From positions 1-16,014 of the forward strand of contig JALVAI010000490.1 in the NCBI GenBank assembly GCA_027011235.1: a DNA stretch of 16,014 nt. Reading direction: 5' to 3'. The position numbers were made by a program, and so were the translations under genes. The stretch comes from Desulfobulbaceae bacterium (lineage in GTDB: Bacteria > Desulfobacterota > Desulfobulbia > Desulfobulbales > Desulfobulbaceae). Below, in pieces: positions 4,623 through 14,103 of the stretch. The stretch's first letter is position 1. Every line of letters begins with the position of its first letter. The notes beneath the pieces were generated by a model. It worked only from the letters and a program-made list of their open reading frames with translations. It had not been told where the DNA came from and ran no database searches.

Positions 4623-7600
4623 ATGAAGAGAGTCCGTAAGAGTTTTGCCAAAACACGCCAGATTGTAGAGCCACCGCATCTTATTGCCATGCAGAGACAC
4701 TCGTACGAACGGTTTCTGCAAAGGGATGTTGATCCTGATGCGAGGGAGGATTTTGGTCTGCAGGCAATCTTTAAAAATATTTTTCCTCTAACCGATTTTA
4801 ACGGCCAATGTTCCCTGGAGTTTGTTCGGTATGCCTTTGGTCAGCCCAAATATACCGTTGAAGAGTGCATCGAACGGGGCATGACCTATGATGTTCCGGT
4901 AAAGATCACCGTACGCCTTATTACCTTTGATGTTGATGAGGAGACAGGGGTTCAGTCGGTGCGCGATATCAAGGAACAGGAGGTTTTCCTCGGTTCCCTG
5001 CCATTGATGACCAAGGACGGCGTGTTTGTTGTTAACGGTACTGAACGGGTCATTGTCAACCAACTGCAGCGTTCTCCTGGTCTTTTTTATACCCATGACA
5101 ATGGCAAATCCCATGCTTCGGGCAAGAGATTGTATTCGGCCCGGATTATCCCGGTCCGTGGTTCGTGGCTGGATTTTGAATTCGATATAAAGGATATCCT
5201 GTATGTACGGATTGATCGACGCCGCAAACTGCCTGTTACCGTTCTTCTCAAGGCGCTGGGATATACCGAAGAGGAGTTGTTGCGAAAGTTTTATCAGGTT
5301 GATACCGTCGATATCGAGGATGGGAGATTTTATCTTCGTTTTAATCCTGATACCTTTGTCGGAACCCGGCTGCCCAATGATGTAATCGATCCCAAAGACG
5401 GCAAGGTCATCGGTAAAAAGGGGCGCAAGGTATCCAAGGCACTTGCCAGACGCATGCAAAAAGCCGGTATCGAAAAGATAGAAGTGCAGCTTGACGACCT
5501 GCTGGGACGCATACCCGTAACCGACCTTTTGCATCCGGAGACCGGTGAACTTGTGGCCCCTGGAAATGAGGCGTTGACCGAGAGCAGTATTGCCGCCATT
5601 GTTGACGCTGGTATCGACTCCTTTGACCTGTTGTTTATCAACGGGGTAACTGTAAGTGATGCTTTCAGCAAGACCCTGGCCAAAGACCTTTTACGAGTAG
5701 GTCTGCAGGAGCGTGACGAGATCAAAGAGCAGCTTGAGGCCGAAGGATTGTCTGGTGACGAGTTACAGGATGCCCTGGAAAAGGAGATAAAAGACCGGGT
5801 GCGAACCAGGGCCCAGATCGAAATATATCGGCGATTGCGTCCGTCCAGCCCGCCAACGCCCGAGGTCGCCCAGGCGTTTTTCGATAAACTCTTTTTTGAT
5901 CCCTCCACCTATGATCTTTCCGAGGTCGGCAGGTATAAAATAAATGCCAAACTTGGTCTGGATACCCCCATCGACCATCGAACCCTGACCAGAGAGGATA
6001 TTATCGAGGGGGTAAAACATCTGGTCCACATCAAGGATGGCCTCAAGGACGGTGATGATATAGATCATCTGGGCAACCGACGGGTCCGGACGGTCGGTGA
6101 ACTGGTTGAAAACCAGTACCGGATGGGACTTGTCCGCATGGAGCGTGCCATCAAGGAGCGGATGACCCTGCAGGAAATTGAAACGCTCATGCCCCACGAT
6201 CTGGTCAACCCAAAACCCGTGACCTCGGCGATCAAGGAGTTTTTTGGAACCTCCCAGCTCTCCCAGTTCATGGACCAGACAAATCCGCTTTCCGAGGTCA
6301 CCCATAAGAGACGGCTATCCGCCCTGGGACCGGGGGGACTTTCCAGAGAGCGGGCCGGTTTTGAGGTGCGTGACGTCCATCCAACCCATTATGGACGAAT
6401 ATGCCCGGTCGAGACGCCTGAAGGACCCAACATCGGTTTGATTGTCTCTCTTGCCACCTACGCCAAGGTCAATCCCTATGGATTTATCGAGACGCCATAT
6501 CGATTTGTGGAAAACAGACAGGTCAGTGACAAGTTTAAATATCATTCCGCTTTGCAGGAGCAGGGCGAGGTGATTGCGCCGGCCAAGGTCGAGCTGGATG
6601 GGGACCGGATTGTTGAAGATCACCTGATCGCCCGCGAGGACGGCGAGGTGAGCATGGTGACGGCCGAGGAGATAACCCGGATGGATGTTGCTCCCAATCA
6701 GCTGGTTTCCGTTGCTGCCTCTCTTATTCCCTTCCTGGAAAATGATGATGCCAACCGGGCGTTAATGGGCTCCAACATGCAGCGGCAGGCTGTTCCATTA
6801 TTGAAAACCGCCTCGCCCCTGGTCGGAACCGGTGTGGAAAAATATGTTGCCCGCGATTCCGGAGCCTGCCTGCTTGCCGGCGGCGATGGCGTGGTCGAGG
6901 ACGTTGATGCCAACCGGGTTGTTGTCCGTTACGATGAGCCCGGTACCGACGGCTTTGAAACAGGAGTCGGTGTGTATCGCCTCTCCAAGTACAAAAAATC
7001 CAACCAGAATACCTGCTTCAATCAACGGGCCCTGGTCCTGCCGGGTGAGCGGGTTAAAAAGGGCGATGTCCTGGCCGACGGACCATCCTCGGAGATGGGA
7101 GAGCTGGCCCTTGGCAAGAACGTGACCATCGCCTTTATGCCGTGGCGTGGGTACAACTTTGAAGATTCCATCCTGGTGAACGAGCGCCTTCTCAAGGAGG
7201 ATACCTTCACCTCGGTCCATGTCGAGATATTTGAAACCATGGCCAGGGACACCAAGCTTGGCAAGGAGGAGATCACCCGGGATATTCCCAATATCGGGGA
7301 TGAGGCCCTGCGCAATCTTGACGACTCCGGCATTGTTCGTATCGGTGCCGAGGTAAAGGCGGGGGACATGCTGGTGGGCAAGGTCACTCCCAAGGGAGAG
7401 ACCATGCTGTCGCCGGAAGAAAAACTGCTGCGGGCGATATTTGGTGAGAAGGCCGGTGACGTCAAGGACTCTTCGCTCCGCGTTCCTCCCGGCATCGAGG
7501 GAGTGGTGATTGATGCCAAGGTTTTCTCCCGCAAGGGTGTTGACAAGGATGAACGTTCCCTGATGATCGAAGAGATGGAAGTCGAACGTCTCAACAGGGA

Positions 7601-8801
7601 CATGGACGATGAGCTCAAGAGCCTGAAAAAAGGTGTTCGTAAAGAGTTGTCTTCCCTTCTGGTCGGCCGGACCGCCAAAAGCGACATCAAGGACAAAGAG
7701 GGCAACGTTCTGCTCAAACTGGGCAAGAAGATAACCGACGAGTTGTTGGAGAAGATAGATTTTTTTGATCTCTACTCGCTTGATTTCTCGGAACGGAAGA
7801 AATACGAGGAGAAAATCAACGCTGTTTTTGACCGCTATAAAAAACAGGCCGCCCTGGTTCGCAGCCGTTACGAGGGAATTGTCGAGCGGATGGAAAAAGG
7901 AGATGACCTGCCGCCTGGTGTTGTCAAGATGGTGAAAATATATGTCGCCACCAAGCGGAAGCTTGCCGTCGGCGACAAAATGGCCGGTCGGCACGGCAAC
8001 AAAGGTGTTGTATCCCGCCTGTTACCGGAAGAGGACATGCCTTTTTTCGCCGATGGCACTACGGTTGACCTGGTCCTCAATCCCCTCGGTGTTCCCTCGC
8101 GTATGAATGTTGGCCAGGTGCTGGAATGTCACCTTGGGTTTGCCGCCAAAAAATTGGGGGAACAGTTGGAAAAGCTCTGCCGGCAGCATGAAATTGATGA
8201 GGTGAAAAAGAAATTGCAGGCCGTTTACTCCGAGGAGGAGTACAAACGGCTGACCGATGGCCTTGATGATGATGCCCTGGTCGACATGGGCAAAAAGTTT
8301 TTCCATGGCCTGCATGTGGCAACCCCTGTTTTCGATGGCGCTTCCGAAGCCGAAATTCGGGCCATGCTTGTTGAGGCAGGAGTTGATGAAGTCGGGCAGT
8401 CAACCCTTTATGACGGCCTGACCGGGGACAAGTTTGACAATCAGGTCACGGTCGGCGTCATGTATGTGTTGAAATTGCATCATCTTGTCGACAACAAGAT
8501 CCATGCCCGTTCCACCGGTCCCTATTCCCTGGTCACCCAGCAGCCCCTTGGCGGCAAGGCCCAGTTTGGCGGCCAGCGTCTTGGAGAGATGGAGGTATGG
8601 GCAATGGAGGCCTATGGCGCGGCCTACACCCTGAAGGAATTCCTTACCGTCAAGTCCGATGACGTCGAGGGCCGGACAACCATGTATGAAAGGATTGTCA
8701 AGGGCAATAACTTCCTTGTCACAGGACTGCCCGAATCCTTTCATGTTCTGGTCAAGGAACTTAAAGGCCTGTGTCTCGATGTGGAGTTGTTGCAAGACTA
8801 A
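4623..8801 (+). CDS. rpoB: DNA-directed RNA polymerase subunit beta
   Basis: A 1392-residue beta subunit, forming one jaw of RNA polymerase and half of its active centre. The rifampicin pocket is intact and wild type: Q548, D551, H561 and S566 correspond to E. coli Q513, D516, H526 and S531 within SQLSQFMDQTNPLSEVTHKR. Further landmarks are GYNFEDSIL, GDKMAGRHGNKGVVS with active-site basic residues, and the C-terminal RpoC-contacting region GGKAQFGGQRLGEMEVWAME. Residues about 361-396 form a charged, helix-like segment absent from E. coli RpoB as I recall it. ATG 4623 is chosen because MKRVRKSF matches relatives and GAGGA (4613-4617) lies 5 nt upstream; a TTG at 4509 would add 38 unrelated residues. 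rpoC follows after 81 nt. Confidence 0.98.
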   Translation: MKRVRKSFAKTRQIVEPPHLIAMQRHSYERFLQRDVDPDAREDFGLQAIFKNIFPLTDFNGQCSLEFVRYAFGQPKYTVEECIERGMTYDVPVKITVRLITFDVDEETGVQSVRDIKEQEVFLGSLPLMTKDGVFVVNGTERVIVNQLQRSPGLFYTHDNGKSHASGKRLYSARIIPVRGSWLDFEFDIKDILYVRIDRRRKLPVTVLLKALGYTEEELLRKFYQVDTVDIEDGRFYLRFNPDTFVGTRLPNDVIDPKDGKVIGKKGRKVSKALARRMQKAGIEKIEVQLDDLLGRIPVTDLLHPETGELVAPGNEALTESSIAAIVDAGIDSFDLLFINGVTVSDAFSKTLAKDLLRVGLQERDEIKEQLEAEGLSGDELQDALEKEIKDRVRTRAQIEIYRRLRPSSPPTPEVAQAFFDKLFFDPSTYDLSEVGRYKINAKLGLDTPIDHRTLTREDIIEGVKHLVHIKDGLKDGDDIDHLGNRRVRTVGELVENQYRMGLVRMERAIKERMTLQEIETLMPHDLVNPKPVTSAIKEFFGTSQLSQFMDQTNPLSEVTHKRRLSALGPGGLSRERAGFEVRDVHPTHYGRICPVETPEGPNIGLIVSLATYAKVNPYGFIETPYRFVENRQVSDKFKYHSALQEQGEVIAPAKVELDGDRIVEDHLIAREDGEVSMVTAEEITRMDVAPNQLVSVAASLIPFLENDDANRALMGSNMQRQAVPLLKTASPLVGTGVEKYVARDSGACLLAGGDGVVEDVDANRVVVRYDEPGTDGFETGVGVYRLSKYKKSNQNTCFNQRALVLPGERVKKGDVLADGPSSEMGELALGKNVTIAFMPWRGYNFEDSILVNERLLKEDTFTSVHVEIFETMARDTKLGKEEITRDIPNIGDEALRNLDDSGIVRIGAEVKAGDMLVGKVTPKGETMLSPEEKLLRAIFGEKAGDVKDSSLRVPPGIEGVVIDAKVFSRKGVDKDERSLMIEEMEVERLNRDMDDELKSLKKGVRKELSSLLVGRTAKSDIKDKEGNVLLKLGKKITDELLEKIDFFDLYSLDFSERKKYEEKINAVFDRYKKQAALVRSRYEGIVERMEKGDDLPPGVVKMVKIYVATKRKLAVGDKMAGRHGNKGVVSRLLPEEDMPFFADGTTVDLVLNPLGVPSRMNVGQVLECHLGFAAKKLGEQLEKLCRQHEIDEVKKKLQAVYSEEEYKRLTDGLDDDALVDMGKKFFHGLHVATPVFDGASEAEIRAMLVEAGVDEVGQSTLYDGLTGDKFDNQVTVGVMYVLKLHHLVDNKIHARSTGPYSLVTQQPLGGKAQFGGQRLGEMEVWAMEAYGAAYTLKEFLTVKSDDVEGRTTMYERIVKGNNFLVTGLPESFHVLVKELKGLCLDVELLQD

Positions 8802-8882
8802 GAGAGAGTCTCATCCCATGCCGCACAATACAATGGTTTTCAGTGGCTCACTGTAAACGTTCAACTCAGATAGGGTGATTTC

Positions 8883-11800
8883 GTGGAAGAACTGTTTAAC
8901 TTCTTTGCAAAACCAAAGGGACCTGTTCAGTTTAACAAGGTAAAAATTTCTCTGGCCTCTCCGGAGAAAATTCTGGAATGGTCCCATGGCGAGGTGAAAA
9001 AACCTGAGACCATAAATTACCGCACCTTCAAACCGGAGCGTGATGGCCTGTTCTGCGCCAAGATCTTCGGACCGGTTAAGGATTACGAGTGTAATTGCGG
9101 CAAATATAAACGGATGAAACACCGCGGCGTGGTCTGCGAAAAATGCGGTGTTGAGGTCATCCAGTCCAAGGTTCGGCGTGAGCGTCTCGGTCATATTGAA
9201 CTGGCTGCACCGGTGGCCCATATCTGGTTTTTAAAGAGCCTGCCCTCCAAGATCGGCGCCATTCTGGACATGACGCTCAAGCAGTTGGAACGTATCCTCT
9301 ACTTTGAGTCCTATGCCGTTGTCTCCTCCGAAGTGGAGGCCTTGCCTGTCGGTACCCTGCTCAATGAGGAGCAGTACCGGGCCCATCTCGAGGAATATCC
9401 GGGCCAGTTCAAGGTGGGAATAGGGGCGGAGGCCATTCGGGATATGCTGATGGCCCTTGACCTGACCGCCCTTTCCGAAACCCTGCGCCGGGAAATGAAG
9501 GAAACAGGGTCGGTTTCCAAGCGGGCCAAGTTTGGTAAACGACTGACCGTGGTTGAGGCCTTTCGTAATTCGGGCAATCGTCCTGAATGGATGATCCTTG
9601 AGGTTATTCCAGTCCTGCCGCCGGATCTGCGGCCCTTGGTGCCGCTTGAGGGCGGACGGTTTGCTACCTCTGATCTCAACGATCTCTACCGGCGGGTCAT
9701 CAACAGGAATAATCGGTTGAAGCGGCTTATCGAGCTCGATGCCCCTGATATAATTATCCGCAATGAAAAACGGATGCTGCAGGAGGCGGTTGATGTCCTG
9801 TTTGACAACGGCCGCCGCGGCAGAACCATCACCGGTCCCAATAAACGGCCCCTGAAGTCCCTTTCCGATATGCTCAAAGGGAAACAGGGACGGTTTCGCC
9901 AGAACCTGCTTGGTAAGCGGGTTGATTATTCCGGCCGCTCGGTCATCGTGGTCGGACCGCATCTGCGCCTGCACCAGTGTGGCCTGCCGAAAAAGATGGC
10001 CCTGGAGCTGTTCAAGCCCTTTATCTACAATCGTCTCGAGAGCCTCGGCTATGTCACCACCATCAAGAGTGCCCGCAAAATGGTGGAAAAGGGAATGAAA
10101 GAGGTGTGGGACGTTCTTGATGATATTGTTCGCGAATATCCTGTTATCCTGAACCGGGCGCCGACCCTGCATCGGCTTGGCATGCAGGCCTTTGAAGTGG
10201 TGCTGATCGAGGGCAAGGCCATCCAGTTGCATCCCCTTGTCTGCGCCGCATTCAATGCCGACTTTGACGGTGACCAGATGGCCGTGCATGTGCCGCTGTC
10301 CGTTGAGGCGCAGGTCGAGGCCCGGGTCCTGATGATGTCGACCAACAACATCCTCTCGCCCGCCAATGGCGGTCCCATCATTATTCCCAGCCAGGACATT
10401 GTCCTCGGGTTGTACTATATGACCAGGGAGCGCTATGGCGTAGTCGGAGAGGGGACCGTCTTTGCCTCCCCAAAAGAGGTGCGTATTGCCTATGACCACG
10501 GGGCCGTGCATATGCAGGCCGGAATAACGGTCCGTATCAACGGTGAGCTGGTAAAGACTACGACCGGTCGGGTTATTGTCAGTGAACTGTTGCCCGATTC
10601 CGTGCCCTTTGCCCTGGTCAACAAGGAACTTTCCAAGAAGGAACTCGGCTTTATCATCGATTACACCTATCGGCATGCCGGCACCAAGGATACCGTAATC
10701 CTGGCCGACCGGTTAAAGGACCTTGGCTATGAATATGCCACCCGGGCCGGCATTTCCATCTGTATCAATGATATGAAAATTCCGGTCCGCAAGGAAGAGT
10801 TTGTGGAAGAATCGGAAAAAGAGGCGGCCGATGTTGACAAACAGTATTCGGACGGCCTGATCACCGATGGTGAAAAGTACAACAAGATCGTTGATATATG
10901 GTCAAAGGCAACCGACAGAATCACCAAGGAGATGATGGATGAAATGTCGGTTGACTACGTGCGTGACAAGGACAACACCGTTCGGGAGATCAAGAGTTTT
11001 AATTCAGTCTACATTATGGCCGATTCCGGGGCCCGTGGTTCCAAGGACCAGATCCGGCAGCTTGCCGGCATGCGCGGTTTGATGGCGAAGCCGTCCGGCG
11101 AAATTATTGAAACTCCGATCAAGGCCAATTTCCGCGAGGGGTTGTCGGTCCTGGAATATTTCATCTCCACCCATGGCGCCCGCAAAGGACTTGCGGATAC
11201 CGCCTTGAAAACGGCCAACTCCGGTTACCTGACCAGAAGACTTGTCGATGTGGCCCAGGATTCAACCATTGTCATGGAGGACTGTGGCACCATGCGCGGC
11301 ACCAAGGCTGAACCGTTGATCGAGGGCGGCGAGGTGATCGTCCGCATCGGTGAGCGCATCCTCGGTCGGGTAGCGCTGGAAGATGTGGTCGACCCCCATT
11401 CCGGCGAAGTGCTGGTTGGAATGGACGAAGAGATTACCGAAGAAAAGGTGGAGGCGATAGAGGCTGCCGGCATCGATCAGGTCATGATCCGTTCCGTGCT
11501 GACCTGTGAGGCCAAACGCGGGGTCTGCGCCATGTGCTACGGCCGTGATCTCGGGCGCGGTCACATGGTCAATACCGGGGAGGCGGTCGGTATCATTGCC
11601 GCCCAGTCCATTGGCGAGCCCGGTACCCAGCTGACCATGCGTACCTTTCATATCGGTGGTACGGCCAGCAGATCGGTCGAACAGGCCGAAGTCAGGAGCC
11701 AGCGTGGCGGTATCGTCCACTATAAAAATCTGCATTCGGTTACCAACAGCGCAGGTAATGAAGTGGTCATGAATCGAAATGTCGAGATCACCATCCTTGA

Positions 11801-12956
11801 TGATCAGGGCATAGACCGGGAACGATTCCCGGTTCCCTACGGTGCCGAGCTGAAGGTTAAGGAAGGAGCCAAGGTTGAGCCGGGAACCGTAATCGCCGAC
11901 TGGGATGCCTTCTCCATTCCCATCGTTGCCGAGGTTGGCGGCAAGGTCAAATATGGTGATGTGGTGGAGGGCGATTCCATGCAGGAAAGGGTGGACCAGA
12001 TAACCGGCAAGGCAAGCAAGGTGATTACTCCCCTGACGGCCGGCAAACAGCTGACGCCGCGCATTTCCATCAAGGACCCGGAAAAGGGACGCCAGACGCT
12101 CAAGTTGCCCGGTGGTGATCTTGAGGCGCGATATCCGTTGCCGGTTGGTTCGGTTATTACCGTGGACGAGGGGGAAATTGTCACCGCTGGTACGGTTATT
12201 GCCAAAATCCCTCGGGAGACAACGAAAACCAAGGATATTACCGGTGGTCTGCCACGGGTTGCCGAGCTGTTTGAAGTCCGCAAACCAAAAGAACAGGCCA
12301 TTATCAGCGAGATCGACGGCCGTGTCAGTTTCGGCAAGGAACTGAAAGGGAAACGCAGGGTGATCATCACTCCGGAAACCGGAGAACCCAAAGAGTACCT
12401 CATCCCCAAGGCCAAGCATATCATTGTCCACGAGGGCGATTATGTGAAGGCCGGGGAACAGTTAATGGAAGGCTCTGTCCTGCCCAACGATATCTTACGA
12501 GTTCTCGGGGCGGAAGAACTGGCCCGTTTTCTGGTCAACGAGATCCAGGAGGTCTACCGTCTCCAGGGTGTCAGGATCAACGACAAGCATATCGAAACCA
12601 TTGTCCGGCAGATGCTGAAAAGGGTCAAGATTACCGATGCGGGTGATTCCGTGTTCATGCTTGACCAGCAGGTTGAATGGTGGAAATTCCGGGAGGAGAA
12701 TGAACGATTGCTGGCAGAAGGGCTTAAGCCCGCAGCGGCCGAACCATTGCTCCTTGGGGTGACCAAGGCGTCCCTGTCAACCGATTCCTTCATTTCCGCG
12801 GCCTCCTTCCAGGAGACAACCAAGGTGCTGACCAATGCTGCCATGCAGGGCAAGGTCGATGACCTGAGCGGACTCAAGGAAAATGTTATCATGGGGCGCC
12901 TGATATCCGCAGGAACCGGATTGCCGCAATATCGGCTTCGGCGGGAAGAAGCGTAA
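8883..12956 (+). CDS. rpoC: DNA-directed RNA polymerase subunit beta'
   Basis: A 1357-residue beta' subunit with the catalytic centre of RNA polymerase. The N-terminal zinc site is C70, C72, C85 and C88. The catalytic magnesium-binding motif NADFDGDQM has D460, D462 and D464, exactly the E. coli numbering. The bridge helix (STHGARKGLADTALKTANSG) and the trigger loop start (MRTFHIGGTASR) are intact. The second zinc site is C801, C875, C882 and C885. The trigger loop is followed by a long insertion (about residues 935-1110) of the proteobacterial type, with barrel-sandwich character. The start is GTG 8883, with AGGGTGATT (8872-8880) just upstream, extending well against the 16S tail. The spacer from rpoB holds only a small hairpin, CAGTG-GCT-CACTG (8841-8853). 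Confidence 0.98.
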   Translation: MEELFNFFAKPKGPVQFNKVKISLASPEKILEWSHGEVKKPETINYRTFKPERDGLFCAKIFGPVKDYECNCGKYKRMKHRGVVCEKCGVEVIQSKVRRERLGHIELAAPVAHIWFLKSLPSKIGAILDMTLKQLERILYFESYAVVSSEVEALPVGTLLNEEQYRAHLEEYPGQFKVGIGAEAIRDMLMALDLTALSETLRREMKETGSVSKRAKFGKRLTVVEAFRNSGNRPEWMILEVIPVLPPDLRPLVPLEGGRFATSDLNDLYRRVINRNNRLKRLIELDAPDIIIRNEKRMLQEAVDVLFDNGRRGRTITGPNKRPLKSLSDMLKGKQGRFRQNLLGKRVDYSGRSVIVVGPHLRLHQCGLPKKMALELFKPFIYNRLESLGYVTTIKSARKMVEKGMKEVWDVLDDIVREYPVILNRAPTLHRLGMQAFEVVLIEGKAIQLHPLVCAAFNADFDGDQMAVHVPLSVEAQVEARVLMMSTNNILSPANGGPIIIPSQDIVLGLYYMTRERYGVVGEGTVFASPKEVRIAYDHGAVHMQAGITVRINGELVKTTTGRVIVSELLPDSVPFALVNKELSKKELGFIIDYTYRHAGTKDTVILADRLKDLGYEYATRAGISICINDMKIPVRKEEFVEESEKEAADVDKQYSDGLITDGEKYNKIVDIWSKATDRITKEMMDEMSVDYVRDKDNTVREIKSFNSVYIMADSGARGSKDQIRQLAGMRGLMAKPSGEIIETPIKANFREGLSVLEYFISTHGARKGLADTALKTANSGYLTRRLVDVAQDSTIVMEDCGTMRGTKAEPLIEGGEVIVRIGERILGRVALEDVVDPHSGEVLVGMDEEITEEKVEAIEAAGIDQVMIRSVLTCEAKRGVCAMCYGRDLGRGHMVNTGEAVGIIAAQSIGEPGTQLTMRTFHIGGTASRSVEQAEVRSQRGGIVHYKNLHSVTNSAGNEVVMNRNVEITILDDQGIDRERFPVPYGAELKVKEGAKVEPGTVIADWDAFSIPIVAEVGGKVKYGDVVEGDSMQERVDQITGKASKVITPLTAGKQLTPRISIKDPEKGRQTLKLPGGDLEARYPLPVGSVITVDEGEIVTAGTVIAKIPRETTKTKDITGGLPRVAELFEVRKPKEQAIISEIDGRVSFGKELKGKRRVIITPETGEPKEYLIPKAKHIIVHEGDYVKAGEQLMEGSVLPNDILRVLGAEELARFLVNEIQEVYRLQGVRINDKHIETIVRQMLKRVKITDAGDSVFMLDQQVEWWKFREENERLLAEGLKPAAAEPLLLGVTKASLSTDSFISAASFQETTKVLTNAAMQGKVDDLSGLKENVIMGRLISAGTGLPQYRLRREEA

Positions 12957-12965
12957 AAAATATTC

Positions 12966-12994
12966 TTGACATAGACTGTTGACTGGTCTACTAT
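12966..12994 (+). promoter_or_regulatory. Strong promoter of the str operon (rpsL-rpsG-fusA)
   Basis: A perfect -35 TTGACA (12966-12971) and a -10 TACTAT (12989-12994, 4 of 6) are separated by the optimal 17 nt. The -35 box begins only 10 nt after the rpoC stop codon. Transcription should start near 13001 and give a leader of about 158 nt. No terminator is seen between rpoC and this promoter, so read-through from rpoBC probably adds to rpsL expression. Confidence 0.74.
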
Positions 12995-13007
12995 TTTAAA
13001 CTTTTGC

Positions 13008-13056
13008 GTTCCGTCGGCAACGATGGAATTTCTGTTTGTGAAAGACCCTGAGGTCT
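13008..13056 (+). promoter_or_regulatory. rpsL leader with two hairpins
   Basis: Right after the predicted transcription start, TTCCGTC (13009-13015) pairs with GATGGAA (13022-13028), and an outer G-U pair adds 13008/13029. A second hairpin AGACC-CTGA-GGTCT spans 13043-13056. The remaining 102 nt to the rpsL start are largely unstructured by eye. A leader this long suggests post-transcriptional control or stability elements, but I do not recognise a named leader family. Confidence 0.4.
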
Positions 13057-13158
13057 CCACGGGCAGGGATTTTGAGTGAATGAATCGTAAATTTGTTGTG
13101 GCTGGTTCCTGGGTTATCGGATCAGCCGCCATGGTTTACAGGAAAAGGAGTGGTGTGA

Positions 13159-13530
13159 ATGCCAACAATTAATCAGCTTGTCCGGAAACGGCGGAAAAAA
13201 ATAACCAAGCGCTCAAATACGCCTGCATTGCAGAATTGTCCGCAAAAGCGCGGCGTGTGTGTGCGTGTGTATACGACGACGCCGAAAAAACCGAATTCCG
13301 CCTTGCGGAAAGTTGCCAGGGTTCGTCTGACCAATGGTATTGAAGTGACCTCGTATATCCCGGGTATTGGTCATAACCTGCAGGAGCATTCAGTGGTTTT
13401 GATTCGCGGGGGCCGTGTCAAGGATCTGCCGGGTGTTCGTTATCATGTGGTCCGCGGAACACTTGATACGCTGGGGGTCAGTGACCGCCGTCAAGGTCGT
13501 TCAAAGTATGGCGCCAAGCAGCCGAAATAG
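13159..13530 (+). CDS. rpsL: 30S ribosomal protein S12
   Basis: A 123-residue, strongly basic protein at the decoding centre, where it monitors codon-anticodon fit. It opens MPTINQLVRKRRKK, and the conserved core includes TPALQNCPQKRGVC, TTTPKKPNSALRKVARVRL and the RGGRVKDLPGVRYH loop. K43, within PKKPNS, and the lysine before DLPG correspond to E. coli Lys42 and Lys87, where streptomycin resistance changes occur; both are wild type here. ATG 13159 has AAGGAG (13145-13150) 8 nt upstream. It is the first gene of the str operon, 34 nt ahead of rpsG and driven by the promoter just after rpoC. Confidence 0.98.
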   Translation: MPTINQLVRKRRKKITKRSNTPALQNCPQKRGVCVRVYTTTPKKPNSALRKVARVRLTNGIEVTSYIPGIGHNLQEHSVVLIRGGRVKDLPGVRYHVVRGTLDTLGVSDRRQGRSKYGAKQPK

Positions 13531-13564
13531 GCGGGGTGCGCCGGAGTTATCGGAGAGATAAAGG

Positions 13565-14038
13565 ATGCCAAGGAAAAAATTAACAAACAAGCGAACGGTA
13601 GAACCCGATCCGGCCTACAATTCTGTGCTGGTGTCCAAGTTCACCAACGGCCTGATGCTTGATGGCAAAAAGGCCCTTGCCCGGCGTATGTTCTATGATG
13701 CCATGGAGATCATCAGGGAAAAGGTGAGCGATGAAGAACCGCTTGCCGTGTTTGAAGGGGCCATGGAAAATGTCAGGCCGCGGGTGGAGGTAAAAAGCCG
13801 GCGCGTGGGCGGGGCCACGTACCAGGTTCCGATAGAGGTTCGCCCGGACAGGAGAAATGCCCTGGCCATTCGCTGGATAATCGGCTTTGCCAAGGGACGT
13901 TCCGGTCAGTCCATGTCGGAAAAATTGGCCGCCGAGTTGCTGGATGCCTATAATAATCGCGGGGCATCGGTGAAGAAAAAGGATGATACCCATAAAATGG
14001 CGGAGGCCAACAAGGCGTTTGCCCATTACAGGTGGTGA
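13565..14038 (+). CDS. rpsG: 30S ribosomal protein S7
   Basis: A 157-residue S7, the assembly nucleator of the 30S head, which contacts E-site tRNA and the exiting mRNA. It begins MPRKKLTNKRTVEPDPAYNS. Signature segments are LVSKFTNGLMLDGKKALARR, AMENVRPRVEVKSRRVGGAT, YQVPIEVRPDRRNALAIRWI and the tail KMAEANKAFAHYRW. Length is that of the standard bacterial protein. ATG 13565 has GGAGAG (13552-13557) 7 nt upstream and follows rpsL after 34 nt. S7 is the translational repressor of the str operon in E. coli; whether that holds here is not shown by the sequence. A hairpin begins directly at its stop codon. Confidence 0.98.
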   Translation: MPRKKLTNKRTVEPDPAYNSVLVSKFTNGLMLDGKKALARRMFYDAMEIIREKVSDEEPLAVFEGAMENVRPRVEVKSRRVGGATYQVPIEVRPDRRNALAIRWIIGFAKGRSGQSMSEKLAAELLDAYNNRGASVKKKDDTHKMAEANKAFAHYRW

Positions 14039-14069
14039 TCGCCTGAGTTTTTTTTGCAGTGCAGGCGAT
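14038..14069 (+). other. Hairpin with T8 loop after rpsG
   Basis: ATCGCCTG (14038-14045) is exactly complementary to CAGGCGAT (14062-14069), enclosing a 16-nt loop that contains eight consecutive T. Because the T run is in the loop and not after the stem, it is not a normal intrinsic terminator. It lies between rpsG and fusA, just upstream of a TTGACA box. Confidence 0.45.
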
Positions 14070-14074
14070 TGTGG

Positions 14075-14103
14075 TTGACAGGCATCCTCCAAAGATGTAG
14101 ATA
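14075..14103 (+). promoter_or_regulatory. Possible internal promoter for fusA
   Basis: A perfect -35 TTGACA (14075-14080) is followed after 17 nt by TAGATA (14098-14103), which matches the -10 consensus at only 3 of 6 positions. A hairpin CCCGA-TCTTG-TCGGG (14117-14131) would lie in the resulting leader. Expression of fusA partly independent of rpsL-rpsG is possible, but the -10 is poor. Confidence 0.3.

Noticed and set aside
6798..7994. 398-codon open frame on the minus strand across rpoB
   Set aside because: It is antisense to rpoB, with no recognisable motif and no independent ribosome-binding context.
8818..8856. Twelve-codon frame between rpoB and rpoC
   Set aside because: It is too short to judge, has no ribosome-binding site and overlaps the CAGTG/CACTG hairpin.
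9231..10676. 481-codon open frame on the minus strand across rpoC
   Set aside because: It lies antisense to strongly conserved rpoC coding sequence and has no domain character of its own; it is a by-product of the codon use of rpoC.
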